This document shows, one piece after another, positions 50,200 to 63,300 of a stretch of 64,000 nt of DNA; position 1 is the first letter of the stretch, and each line of letters starts with the position of its first letter. The translations under genes and the position numbers were made by a program. The DNA comes from Sipunculus nudus (Eukaryota; Annelida; Sipuncula; Golfingiida; Sipunculidae), in assembly GCA_026874595.1 (NCBI GenBank), contig CM049322.1, positions 30,755,340 to 30,819,339 of the forward strand, written 5' to 3'. The notes under the pieces were generated by a model. The model made no database searches. It saw only the letters and a list, made by a program, of their open reading frames with translations, and had not been told where the DNA came from.

Positions 50200-52160
50200 C
50201 ATGTGCATAGATATGGGGGAGAGGACTAAGCCTATTTAAAATGGGATCGTGACCTTTACAAGGAGAGTGACCTTGCCTTGAATAGATCAATTTTGTGGGG
50301 AAATCATACACATTCTAAAAAATCTCAAGAAATCTTGCATGGATTGATCCGAAAATCAAGTTGATCGAATATCTTGGATATTGTTTTCATGTACAAGAAA
50401 CTGGTGGCGCCACCTAATATCTTTTTCTTGTTTTTGTTCCGTTTAATACCCCCATCACTGCCACTTGACAGTAGTGTTTACATAGACATGGGATATGGGT
50501 TGATGTATATTTAAATTGGGGTCATGGCTTTTCCTATGAGAGTTACCTTGATCTTGGATAGCTTGTCTACTGCGGAAGACAGGTTCTGCCCTTTTCTTGT
50601 TTTCGCGCCTGTTAATACCTTATCATTGCCACTTGACAGTACTGTGAGCAAAAAAGTACTGTAAGTAAAAAATTAATGGCCAGATTAGGCTGAAATTGTG
50701 CATGTGCATTGATCTTGGATACCTCCATCTTATATTTAGGACTGGTGGCGCCATCTGATATCATTTTTGTGTGGCGTCCATCTATACGTTTACTCATATC
50801 TCCGAAATGGTTCAAGGTATTGGTCTGAAATTTGGCATGTCCATCTACCTTCTTGTTTTTGTAGAATAAATTGATGTCCTTTTCTCAGGAGTGATTTACC
50901 CTAAAAAGATTTGCCTGAAAGTGTGCATATCCATAGATTTTGTACTCAAGACTGGTGGCGCCATCTGCAATCGTTTTCCCGCGGCGTCCATCTGTACATG
51001 TGCTTAAGGTGAAAATTGCTCATATCTTCGGAGTGGTCCATGGTAGTGGTCTTAAATTTTGCATGTTCATTGATCTTGGAAAATTTTCTCGTAAACCAGA
51101 CTGGTAGCGCAACCTACCTTCCTGTTTCCCTTGAATAAATTAATGGTATTTTCTAAGGAGTAATTTTCCTTATTGGCAAGAAATTGTGCATATCCATAGA
51201 TCTTTGACTTGTCCATCTTGTATTCAAGACTGATTGCGCAATCTGCAATGGTTTTTCTATAGCGTCCATCTGTACATGTGGTTTGGGTGAAAATGCTTAT
51301 ATCTCCGAAGTGGTTTAAGGTAGTGGTCTTAAATTTGGCATGTCCATCGATCTTGGAAAATTTTCTCGTAAACCAGACAGGTGGCGCCACCTACCTTCCC
51401 TTTTTGTAGAATAAATTAATGCCTTTTTCTTAGCAGTGGTGCGCTTTACTGGTCTGAAACTGTGTATGTACATTGATCTTGGACTCCTCCATCTTGTAGT
51501 CAAGACTCCTGGCGCCATCTGCAATGTTTTTTTTTGTATGGCGTCCGTCCGTACATTTTTTTAAAGTGAAAATTGCTCATATCTGAGGTTTTTTTTATTG
51601 TTTTATTTTTTAAAAAATTTTTTGTGTGGAGGTAACCGTCTCCATTTTTTAATGCTTACTTAACTACATATATGCACATCTGCAGAATTCCATTCCGGTT
51701 TCGGATTACGTGACAGGGCAGTATAACACGCTTCCTCTCATCTTATATCCTTGCGTTAACCAGGCCCGGTGATTACTGCACCTGCGGGCCCTGGTGTGTA
51801 ATCGTCCCCATTGCTAGGTCATACCACCGAGGAGCCCCTGAAAGGCGCAATCGTTTGTCGGTCAAACACGGCCGTTGGGCACGGCCTTCCCATTAAGCCT
51901 CAGATCGCTCACCCTGGGTTGGGCCGACCGTGAAAAATCTCACCGCCTTGGCTGAGATTCGAACTAACGAGACCGCGGCTTTGAGTCCTGCACTCTACCC
52001 CTGAGCCACAGAGGCCGGTCTATCTGAGTAGTTGTTCAATGTGTTGGTCTGCAAGTTGACATGTACATCCATCTTTGAGAGTTTTCTCGTTGACCAGACA
52101 GGTGGCGCCACCTAACTACCATTTTTATAGTATAGATTAATCCCCTTTCCTCAAGAGTGA
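50200..52160 (-). repeat. Tandem array with GGTGGCGCCACC palindromes, interrupted by a SINE
   Basis: ggtggcgcca or a variant recurs at about 50402, 50744, 50954, 51102, 51230, 51381, 51508 and 52101. Units alternate between caatc- and acctt-type flanks, giving a dimer period of about 277 bp (50954, 51230, 51508). Other shared steps are tagaataaattaatg and atatctccgaagtggtt. The array is split by the SINE at 51625-52018. Confidence 0.7.
51625..52018 (-). repeat. tRNA-derived SINE, - strand, inside a tandem array
   Basis: The tail complement ggaggtaaccgtctccat lies at the left end and the promoter complement ctctacccctgagccacag at the right. The body has ccattaagcctcagatcg. It interrupts the GGTGGCGCCACC array, so it is younger than the array. 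Confidence 0.85.
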
Positions 52161-52268
52161 TTCACCGTATTGGCTCCCATACTTGCGGTAAAAAATATTG
52201 TTTCTCATATTAATAGATGGTCGCTTGCCAAGTGTCAGTATAAGCTGCTGAAGATGGGGCCTATTCCT

Positions 52269-52289
52269 AAGGGGGGGGGGGGGGGGGGT
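52269..52289 (+). repeat. Poly-G run
   Basis: About 18 consecutive G after tattccta. G-rich runs recur in the window at 27.5, 27.9 and 42.85 kb. Confidence 0.8.
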
Positions 52290-53324
52290 AATTGTCTGGG
52301 GATAATATGGCGCGAGCGGTGCCAAGAAATATCTAGTTATAGCTGGCATCAGCTCAAGAGTTCACTCAGTAACTTTTACTATTTTCAAGGGCAGTTTATA
52401 ACCGTCGGTTGTCATGTATACGTGCAGCGAATGGAATGCAAATTTGTAAGCCTAACATCGTGTTGCTATTCATATAAACACGAGAATGAGACATAGACAG
52501 ACAGACACGTATACACGCGTCAAAACAGAAACCTTATATATAAGAGAGAAACAAATCAGACAATCAGATGGACACCTTGCACATGACAGGGAAACAATAA
52601 GACATCCAGATGAGAGAAAAGAGCAGACAGGCAGGCAACATGCTGGAGTGTGAAGACACCTAGAATCCTTTTTTAAATATGTTTACTAGAAAGAATATTA
52701 GTTCATCTCAGCCAGAGTGATGTAATGGGAAATAATTCATGTCCGAGTGTTATTGATATGGGACTACCAGTAGTTTCTGATTACATATTTATCTTTAGAC
52801 TTCGTGTTTTTGTAACAAATTTTCGCTGTTCCATATCTTTCTCGTTCACATTCACATACAGTACTTTGTTGTTTTTGTGCCTTAAAACAAAGATTATACG
52901 CATATGCGTACTTTCTACAAATAGTAACTTTCTTATTTGATGATGAGGCTGAAAGTGCGAGGGTCAGTCTGTCCAAGGGGCCTTCATTGAACAGAGCAAT
53001 TTTCCTAGCAGCACAAATAAAACTAATCAGCGGAAATAATCTGACCTGATGAACTAACTTTGTAAACCGTGATATATATAATTCAATGTCAAAAAGTCAA
53101 ACAGGAAAAAAATAACAGTATTTAGAAAACCCATTTTACGCTTATGCCTTAAAAATGCTTTAATATCAGTTTCCATACGAACCTTTGAATCAGAGGTTAG
53201 ATTTTAGATGTTGTTTACCTGAAGATCTATGTGATAGTCAGCAACACGGATGCCTTCACCAAGTCAATTAATGGATTGGTACTGTGATTATTATCATTAT
53301 TACTTTTATTAATGATTTTATTAT

Positions 53325-53338
53325 TATTACTATTATTA

Positions 53339-53383
<45 letters not shown>

Positions 53384-53502
53384 TGAGAAAGGGTTAGTGT
53401 GACTTGAAAAAAAAATCAAGAAATATCCTCTAGAGCCCTTTGTAATTCATCATTTGTGAGCTCGAGCCATTATACTTTACAGATAGTTCTTTAAAAAAAG
53501 TA

Positions 53503-53547
<45 letters not shown>
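53325..53547. repeat. ATT and TA microsatellites
   Basis: An ATT run up to 53382 and a TA run at about 53505-53547. Confidence 0.9.
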
Positions 53548-53549
<2 letters not shown>

Positions 53550-54261
53550 AACAGAAAGGGTGGGTGTTAGTGTGCACCAGGCTTTTCAAAATCGAATTCA
53601 GCGCAACACAACCGAACACAACAAAGAACCTTTCCATTATAAATTATTTAACAAGAAATATTAAAGCCTGTTATATTAATCTGTACACCATTTAATAAAC
53701 ACAGGGAAGGAACGTTTAGCCACCAGAGGGCTGTAGGTGACAGTTCCGCTGCGTCTGTTTTTTATCACAGTTGAAGATATATAAAAAAGTTACAAAAAAT
53801 CCTGGTCGATTAAGAGTGCCTGGTGTCAACGTCTCCACAATATTGTAATCATGATATAATGTGTATATCAAAACGTGTCTTACATTTATGAGCGGAGAGC
53901 CTTTACTACCTCAAAACTAGGAAAATAAGCCAACCTGGCGTACCTGGTATTGATATATGTACCTTAAGAATATTCAAAATCACTACAAATCACTATTCTT
54001 TTTAATAAGTCACATGCAAGATTGATTCATTGCCCAGCTCACACCTTCATGTTTAAGTATCCATTATTGTTACCTGGGTCCCCAAAATGAAAATTTAACA
54101 TATTTTCGTATTTTTCTTCAGTATTATTTAAATGTGGATGCATTGTTCTTTTCACCGTATATATATGAAAAATGAATATTCATTTTAGCTGTTTAGTTAT
54201 GTAGTAGGTATGAAAGGACACACGGACACACACAAACATACACACACCCCATATATATATT

Positions 54262-54317
<56 letters not shown>

Positions 54318-55490
54318 AATTTTTTTTAGTAAAGAACTATTCGTTAAGTATAATGTTTTGGCTATATATATACTAGGTATATATATGTGTGTCTGTATTT
54401 ATGTATCAAGTGTCCCGTAAACTATATTCTTTTTTCATAGCGCCTTGGCTTCAACCTTAATAAAACAAATATTACATATGACGATCGTAGTTATGGTTAT
54501 TGTGTTAACTGATCCCAAGGCTGAAAATGTAAGTATGAGTCTGTACAAACAGAGAGCACTTTCACTTTGGGGCGAAAGTAGAACGTATCAGCAGAAATCA
54601 TCTGACCTGACATATATACCGTGTCGATATACGATAACGATGATATCTAAAATGTATCCTGTGTCATGTAATAAAATATTTATATGCTCTCTCGGGCGTT
54701 GATTATGTTTTGACATAAAGAATGCAAAAAATAAAATACTAAAATGAACTGGTATTACACAATCTGTAATGAACTCTTCATTGCAGTGATAAATTCAAAT
54801 GTGAACAAGATTCATCCATTAAAATACCAATATTCCTTAACATGAAAAGGTGCAAACGGACAATAAATCCATACCATGCATACCATTCGCACTTAAACCT
54901 TGTTGTACGCTGCCATTCAGTCAACCCTTTCCCCATTTCCCGTCTCTTCTTTAATTCTACATATATACATCTGTATTATTTTTTATAATTCGTGCACGAA
55001 CTGACACCGAATGTCCCCGGAGAGATACTTGTTTATACACTTGATATCCTTGAACGTATTGAATTTACCAAAAGAGATTAAAAAAATGTAACAATACAAA
55101 TGTAAGAGTGCGCACACCAAGGCAAACTAATCCCACAGCCCCCCCAATAATAATGGACCTTACAAGTCCCACAGACAACATATTATTTTTATCGTAAATG
55201 TATTAAATTTTCCTGCAAGGTGACAAACTAACTAGCAAACTAACAATCAAGGCTGAAAACTTTACCTCCTTGGCCGGGGGAGTTGGTAACTTTACAACAC
55301 TGAGGGAGCATATATCTACTTAACTGACAGTTCTGCTATGTTTTCATTATTATCAACTATTTATTGCTCAAATATGCACTGTCTAGAGGGTTGAATGTTC
55401 TCATTAAAAATATTTATCTTTTATAAACAAACAGAGGACCAACATGATAGAGAAATATGACACTAGGTGGCATCACCTCGCGGTACGCCC
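53550..55490. other. No gene recognised; TA microsatellite at 54251-54312
   Basis: AT-rich intergenic DNA. A segment near 53715 (ttagccaccagagggc) resembles one near 57508 (ttagccactagggggcgc), so both belong to a dispersed repeat. Confidence 0.45.
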
Positions 55491-55965
55491 GATCCGCGTC
55501 ACTGAGGTCAAATCAGTTCTGCGACAACTTAAGGAAGTTTGTTGAGCTTATGCCAGTACAGGTTAAGATCTGTCCATGTAGAATGTCATGACTCAAGTAT
55601 ATAATGACAAAGAGTAACATGCACACAAGGCCGATATCAGTGTGTTCACATGTAGGTCGCGACACCCCAGACATCGCTGCAAGTAAACAAGTCGTCTCAA
55701 GATGAAGTAATGAATACACCGGGTACCCGATCCGCGTCACTGAGGTCAGATCAGTTCTGCGACAACTTAAGGAAGTTTGTTGAGCTTATGCCAGTACAGG
55801 TTAAGATCTGTCCATGTAGAATGTCATGATTCAAGTATATAATGAAAAGAGTAACACGCACACAAGGCCGATATCAGTGTGTTCACATGTAGGTCGCGAC
55901 ACCCAAGACATCGCTGCAAGTAAACACGTCGTCTCAAGATGAAGTAATGAATACACTGGGAACAT
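55491..55965. repeat. Recent 238-bp tandem duplication
   Basis: gatccgcgtcactgaggtca starts at 55491 and again at 55729. The two copies differ at only a handful of positions, roughly 97% identity by eye. Confidence 0.9.
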
Positions 55966-56139
55966 ACTTGTCAACTTGTGACAATGCACAAAGTCGTCCA
56001 GCGCTGGGAAGTTAAAAAATAATATATTATAATACCAGGACATATATTTAAAAAAATGACTCGATACACTTGTGTAAATCTGTTAAATATGCCAAAATGT
56101 TTGTGGATTTTTATATAAAAAATATACATAAAAATATAA

Positions 56140-56170
<31 letters not shown>

Positions 56171-57112
56171 TGATAATAATAATTTCCTTCTAATTAAGAA
56201 GTGAGGGTTTAGGATATTTCAACGTAATTTCTATAATAAATGATTTTATGATGACAGTTTGAAAAAAGATAACAACTTGTATCCTTAATAAAAAAATTCT
56301 GCATTGAAAAACCACCAGGTGTCACCACTTTCCGGTGGCTCTCTGCTCGGCCAATGACAAACCCAAGGTCAAAGTCGAGCAAAGACCGACCAGGAAGTTT
56401 GACAGATAAAAATGTTAAATGTGTTCTTTGTGTGTGATCGGTCACGCATCAAGTGTCACGACTATTCATATCTATTGATATTTATTGATAAATAGATCTA
56501 AAGTGAGCTGTTTACTTGCCAACTATTTAGGGTTCCTGACCTGCACGTCCCTGTGAATTTCATCATTTTTGAGCTCCAGCCAAAACAAACTCACATAAAT
56601 GCATATCTACGTCAAGAACAAATAAGGGGCGCCGCGAAAGCATTTAAAAATTGACGAACCCACAGTATGTTTGTACTCCTGTGAGCATTCCTTTAATGTT
56701 AATGGGTCAATATGTTGTAAGTCTGATAAACATGTACAGCGGTATTTTTTTCTTTTTCACCTTTCGTGAATGGTGTACATCGTTAACAGATATATATGCA
56801 CGTGTACCCAACTGAAGGAGTACTTAACACAAAAAGAAAGTTTCAAAGATCAATCGTACACTCTGAGATTATGTATGTATTTGTATTTATCTTTCTCTCG
56901 GTTTTAATGTTGCTGGGAACTGTTTAACTGACACCGCCTGTTTATTTCTGGCAGCCATAGGTGACATAGTATATATTTTTTATATAGCCGCCATTCTGCT
57001 AAAGCCAAAACCAAAGGATTGTAATATTAAGGATAATATCTGCCCATATTTAGTTATACAGGATATTGTTATGTAAGATTCATATAATCCATGATCTGTT
57101 TTATGTACATGT

Positions 57113-57151
<39 letters not shown>

Positions 57152-58320
57152 ATACACACACACTGTAACTCTTCAGTAATGAATTGTTCCTTGGGTGTTA
57201 CACCAACCGTGGCTAAATTTCATCAAAACCTCAACACACAAAAAAAACAGACAAATGAACAAACGAACCAAGGAAAATAAATATTCCTTACCTCCTAAAA
57301 TAACTTTTCTTTCACTAGGAATCAGTCCATTTAGTGTATGGATACCATAAGCCAGAGCAGACAATGACCTGTGTACTCATTATCTTACTTAAATTTATAC
57401 ATACATTCGAAAGCATATATTTTCGTTAAATGAAAAGGGGTGCGTTATATACACTGGCATCGTTAATAGAATCCAGTTGGAGATATTTACAAAATGGGCA
57501 CATTTTAGCCACTAGGGGGCGCTAGCTGACAGCGACGCTGTGCCTCTGCTTATATTTTGCTCAGTGGGAGATATTTACAGTACATCGCAAAACAACCCTG
57601 CTGATGTCCTCGTCAACATGTCATTATGGCAAATATATCATGATCAGTGTTCCATAGTTAGATCAGAAGACAACGTAGCTATAAAAAAATAAAGAAACGT
57701 TGTCCAAGCAGTGTATGGTAGTTTAAATGCAAGGCTGATACACTTTTATTCATCTCTGTGATATCTCAGTATTATTCTTTAATATGACACTAGTTGAAAT
57801 GATCTATTGGCTTTGATGAGGTATTATTATATAAAGTCATATAACTTCTCTGGAAAACCTTACGGGGAACATTTTTTTACCGTAGGAAAAAAAACTAATG
57901 ATTTAAATACCCCTCACCCTGTCTTCACGTGAAGGCCACAATTATATCATATCAAAAGCTGAGTAATGAAATAAGTTATCGTTAGAAAACTGATTTAGGA
58001 AAGTTGACAAATATAAAATGGTGTCTCTGGCAAATCCAGATAAATCTGACGTGAGTATCTGAAATAAATGTTGATTTTAATTAAAATGTTTATCTTTTAG
58101 TTTCTGTTATCTATAAATCTACATTCCTGCAACGTGGCCTGAGACATCAAAGTAATGCGACTACATGTCTCAGTACTCGTATCCTTATTTATGAAATATC
58201 TAAATGCGGCTGCATTATACATATTATCATATGCATGTATAATGATACAATTATAATTTTTTTCTTATATCATTATTTCTGTTTTGTATAAGGTTTATAA
58301 CAAATCATATATGTACTTGG
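55966..58320. other. No gene recognised
   Basis: AT-rich intergenic sequence with a TAAA/TAA run near 56139-56180 and a CA/TA run at 57115-57152. Confidence 0.45.
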
Positions 58321-58330
58321 GACTTAATTT

Positions 58331-58410
58331 AATACTGGATATGAAATAAACATATTTCCATTCTTATTTTAATACTGGATATGAAATAAACATATTTCCA
58401 TTTTTCATAT
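58331..58410. repeat. Two-copy 40-bp tandem repeat
   Basis: aatactggatatgaaataaa at 58331 recurs at 58371 with the following catatttccatt. Confidence 0.9.
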
Positions 58411-58916
58411 GTTTAACTTAATGCATATATAGAAACATACATAAAAAAAACAAAGACACATACCTCTTATCTACGCACAAAAACACACAATCATATATGT
58501 CAATTTGTATGTGTGTGTTCTTATGAGTCATAGAATGCTTGAATGTATTTATGATGTATCAAATATACCAGGATCAATATCATATTGTCATATACAACAT
58601 TCCATTGTGTTTGGCCATAAAATCTAGATTATAATTCTGTGCATAAACATCCCCGCCCAGCTCCTGGTCGTGGTGACTACGTTATCTGATCAGTATGAGT
58701 AAGAGAAAACGGCTTTGTCTCAGCGGCAAAAACTGATCAGCGAAATTGATCTGCCACCACCTGCCTTATCATCACACGTAATACATCCTCTTTCTTTTTT
58801 TACGGTATCTGGTTCGCAATGGGAGTCCAATATCAAATATTGAAAATTTAGTAAAAATATGCAACAAGATAATAACATAAAATCACGACTTAACTCCGAA
58901 CTACTTCAGCCTGAGA

Positions 58917-58939
58917 GAGAGAGAGAGAGAGAGAGAGAC
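58917..58939. repeat. GA microsatellite
   Basis: A short run of GA dinucleotides. Confidence 0.9.
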
Positions 58940-59145
58940 AAACTTGTTGCCAGATGATCAGATGATCAGAACATAAAACCTTCGCCAAAGGACACCCCCC
59001 ATTAGAATTTTATTAATTTCCCAGCCTTCAGGTCATTTTCCTGCTAACAAACAAACTAACAAACATGCACACTGACATCATAACCAACAGGAGAGGAGAG
59101 GCCATCTCAAGATAATCTATGTTTGATCCAAATAGCAGAATACTC

Positions 59146-59185
<40 letters not shown>

Positions 59186-59325
59186 ATACTCATCCCTTTC
59201 TTAATGGAGATCAACAAAGGGTCAAATGAAAAAGAAGAGTGCAGTGCCGACAGATGACAACACCTTATAGTTGATTCTTAAAAATAAAAAAAATATCACA
59301 TATAATGATAATAATAATAATTGTG

Positions 59326-59374
<49 letters not shown>

Positions 59375-59420
59375 TAATAATATCAATAATAATATTAATA
59401 ATAAAAATAATAATAAAATA
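59146..59420. repeat. AAT microsatellites
   Basis: Two AAT runs, at 59146-59183 and about 59300-59420, separated by about 120 bp of unique sequence. Confidence 0.9.
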
Positions 59421-59499
59421 ATAAACTACTACTACTACTTATAATAATAAATATACTATATATATAATATATAATAATTATTTTACAATATGTTTCGTT

Positions 59500-60147
59500 A
59501 CATAATGTTACATAATGCTACAAAACTTCCCCGTCTGCTGGTGTCATGCAATGGGGTAAATTCGTACAGAAAGGGGTCTCGTAGAGACTGAATCTCGTTA
59601 ATTTGATAAACGTGTTTAAAGAGAGAGAGATGGTGGAAGCGGTTGTTAAAGGTGCTTAATTTTGATGAATAGAACGCCACCTGGGTCACAGGAAGGAGAC
59701 TAAGTCTCATAACAACGCTACTGGACGGCCGCAACGGAGTGGGAGAGAGCAAGAGGTACGGGATGGGGTGGTTAAATACGGTTCATTCATCACAAGACAA
59801 AGATCGACACAAAGTACCCCCAGAACCACAAAGAGGAACCGCGATTCTCATTCTCGAAACTCATTATCAGCATTTACCACGAGGCTCGGTTTGTTCTTAT
59901 CATCAGGGATTAAACATTGTACCCCGTATGTACCTCAAAATACCTGCTCCCTCGTGCAGCACACCTTGGCCCACTCTGACTGTAAACCAAACGGGCCGTA
60001 TGCTGATGGTCCGACTAGAAGAAGACACCCTTAAGACTGGGTCCAACTGCCAACTTTATAGAGATGCCCACGTTATGGAGGGAATAGCTGCCACTCTCAG
60101 TGCTGCAACCTACATGTATTATCCCCCGGTTTTGAAAGATAAAGGTT

Positions 60148-60150
<3 letters not shown>
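59500..60150 (+). other. Higher-GC island with a 136-codon open frame
   Basis: This block is clearly richer in GC than the microsatellites on both sides. A frame from 59739 to 60149 is open for 136 codons, with a second overlapping 88-codon frame. No domain, signal peptide or splice pattern was recognised, so it may be an exon, an old element fragment or chance. Confidence 0.25.

Positions 60151-60193
<43 letters not shown>
60150..60193. repeat. TA microsatellite
   Basis: A run of TA bounding the GC-richer block. Confidence 0.9.
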
Positions 60194-60196
<3 letters not shown>

Positions 60197-60349
60197 TGAT
60201 ATCATATCGGTGGTCATAACCTACAGGCATTGACCCTGTTATTTAAATCTTTGAACATGTACACTTTACGACCGAGCCACCTTAATATTTCGGTTAGGGG
60301 TTGATATTTCATTAGTGGACAATAACAGTGAATATGACAGAATGGATGC

Positions 60350-63300
60350 TAATGACCAATGCTTGGTGTTGTTCATTCAGTTTAACTGCTGGGTAAGAGT
60401 TAGAAAAATATCAGCACTTTTCCCGAAAAATGCGTTACCATGTAGTTACAGCAAATTGAGTCAGCTACACACCAGAAGACAGGCCTTGGAATGAAGATTA
60501 AAATGAGCTACTGTTGAAGTAGACACGACCAATATTAACACAGATAGGAACAAAAAACAGTTTTGTATACATTTGATGACCTTGACCTTAACATTTGACC
60601 TATAATGCCCAAAAACAATAGGCTTCCAGGACTTTTGCTTGTCTACCGGCTGTGTTTAAAAACAATAGCTGCAAAATTGTGGCCTGTAGAGAGTAAACAG
60701 ACAAACTAGACGACCAGAGGTCGAGCGCTTGCCGGAAGTTGAAGAGCAAAATGAGCGATAATTTATGTAGGTAAGGTTTATAATTTAGGAGATATGGCCA
60801 AAACATGATATGTGGGGAGGTAAAAGTGCAGCGCCCCCTAGTGGCCCTATCCGGAAAATGAAAAATCTGTTTTGAGATATTAGTGTAACACATAAGATGT
60901 ACCAGTTTTAAAAGAATTCCTGAAAAAACTGTAGCCTGTAGAATGCTATATATGAGACACAAGAACCAGCAAGCAGACGGATTTGAGGACAACTGACAAA
61001 CAGACAGACACACTGACAAAGTAATACAAGATTTAGACCAGATGACATTACTAGTTTATGGAAAAGACTCAGGGAAAGAAAATAAGCCATAGTTTCTGTA
61101 ATTGAGGCTTTGGGTTTTAAAAATACGGCCAATATAATGATATGTGTGTGAGGGCCATGTGCAGCGCCACATAGCGGCCATATCCGGAAACTGAAAAATA
61201 TGTTTTGAGATATTTTTGTAAAACATAATATGCATCAGTTTTCAAATGCTTCTTTAAAAAATGTGGCCTGTAGAATGCTCTATGTGTGACTCAAGAACCA
61301 GCAAGCAGGCGAATTTGAGGACCACTGACAAACAGACGGACACACTGACAAAGTGACACAAGATTGAGACTAGATGACATTACCAGTTTATGGAGAAGAC
61401 TCATAGGAAGAAAATAAGCTATGGTTTATGTAATTGAGGCTTAGGATTTTAGAGATATGGCCAATGTAATGATATGTGTGTGAGGGTCGTGGGCAGCGCC
61501 CCATAGCAGACATATTAAAAAAAATGAAAAACAGTTTTGAGATACTAGTGTAGGACTTATGATATGTCAGTTTCAAAAAGATTCCTGAAATAATGTGGCC
61601 TTTGGCGCAAGATGAATGAGATCTCGAAATATCTCTATTTACGAGATATATTACAAGATATTGCAAGACTTAATAAAATCTTGTAGTACTTGTTAAATGC
61701 TACCTGATGCAAAAAATTAGATCTCTCTAGCTTTAAAACTGACAAAGTTAGAAAAATAAGACCCCTTATTTTCGAATATCATGACTTTCCCCCAAAAATT
61801 TGTAACCATGGTTACGGCAAATTTGAGTCCCATACATACCAGATGACAGGCCTTGGAATGCCAATTAAAATGAGCTATTGTTGAAGTAAATACGACTAAC
61901 AGTAACAAAGATATGAAGAAAAAAACGTTTTGAGAAGGTTGATGACCTTGATCTTGACCTTTGACCTATATCACTAAAAAACAATAGACCTCCAGGACTT
62001 TTGCTTTTCTACCATTGGTGTAAGTTTAAAAGCAATTGCTGCAAAATTGTGGCCTGTAGAGAGTACACAGACAGACAGACAGACAAACAGACAAACAGAC
62101 ATACGAGATATCACGAGACCTTTAATAAAATCTTGCAGTACTTGTTAAATGCTACCTGATGCTAAAAAAACTAGACCTCTCTAGCTTTAAAAATGACAAA
62201 GTTAGAAAAAAAAGACCCCGGATTTTCGAATATCATGATATTTTCCCAAAAAATCGTAACCATGGTTACGGCCAATTTAAAGCAGCTACACACCAGAAGA
62301 AAGGCCTTGGAATGACGATTAAAATGAGCTATGTTTAAAGTAGATACGACTAATAGTAACAAAGATATGAAGGAAAAACCGTTTTGTATACACTTCATGA
62401 CCTTGGCCTTGACCTTTGACCTATATTGACCAAAAACAATAGGATTCCTGGAATTTTGATTCTTGACCAGCTGTGTCAGTTTGAAAGCAATTCCTGCAAA
62501 ACTATGGCTTGTAGAGAGTCCACAGACAAATAAACAAATTAGATGACCTGAGGTCACGCGCTTGCCGGAAATGACGTAAAGTTAGTCAGATGAACGAGCA
62601 ATGTCAAAGTGAAAAAAATTAATCCCTAGTTTGTAAAGATCAGTATTAACAAAGTTCTGAAGAAAAAAAAAATGATATGTTTCGATCACCTTGACCTTGA
62701 CCTTTGATTTATTTGAATAATAAACATAGGCCTTCAAGATATCGTTACGAAATATGACGAGTGTAAGTTACAAAGCGATTCCTGCAAAATTGTGGCCAGT
62801 AGAATGGTATATGTGAGACACAAGAACCAGGAAGCAGGCGAAATTAAGGACAACTGAAAAACAGACAAACATGCTGACAAACTGACCCAAGATTGAGAAC
62901 AGATGACTAAATCATGTTATAAAGAAACCTCAGAGGAAGATAATAAGCTATAGTTTATGTAAATGAGGTTTATAGTTTTGGAGAGATGGGCAAAAAATGA
63001 TATGTTGTGCAAGTTTGAGTGCACCGCCCCCTAGCGGCCAATTCTGGAAAATGAAAAATCGGTTTCGAGATATTAGTGTAAGACATAAGATGTAATAGTT
63101 TTAAAAGGATTCTTTCAAAACTGTGGCCTGTAGAATGCTATATGTGAGACGCGAGAACCGGTAAGCAAGCGAATTTGAGGACAACTGAGAAACAGACGGA
63201 CACACTGACAAAGTGACTCAAGATTGAGTCGAAATGACTACACCAGGATTTAGAAAAGACCCAGTGGATGAAAATAAGCTATAGTTTATGTAAATGAGGT

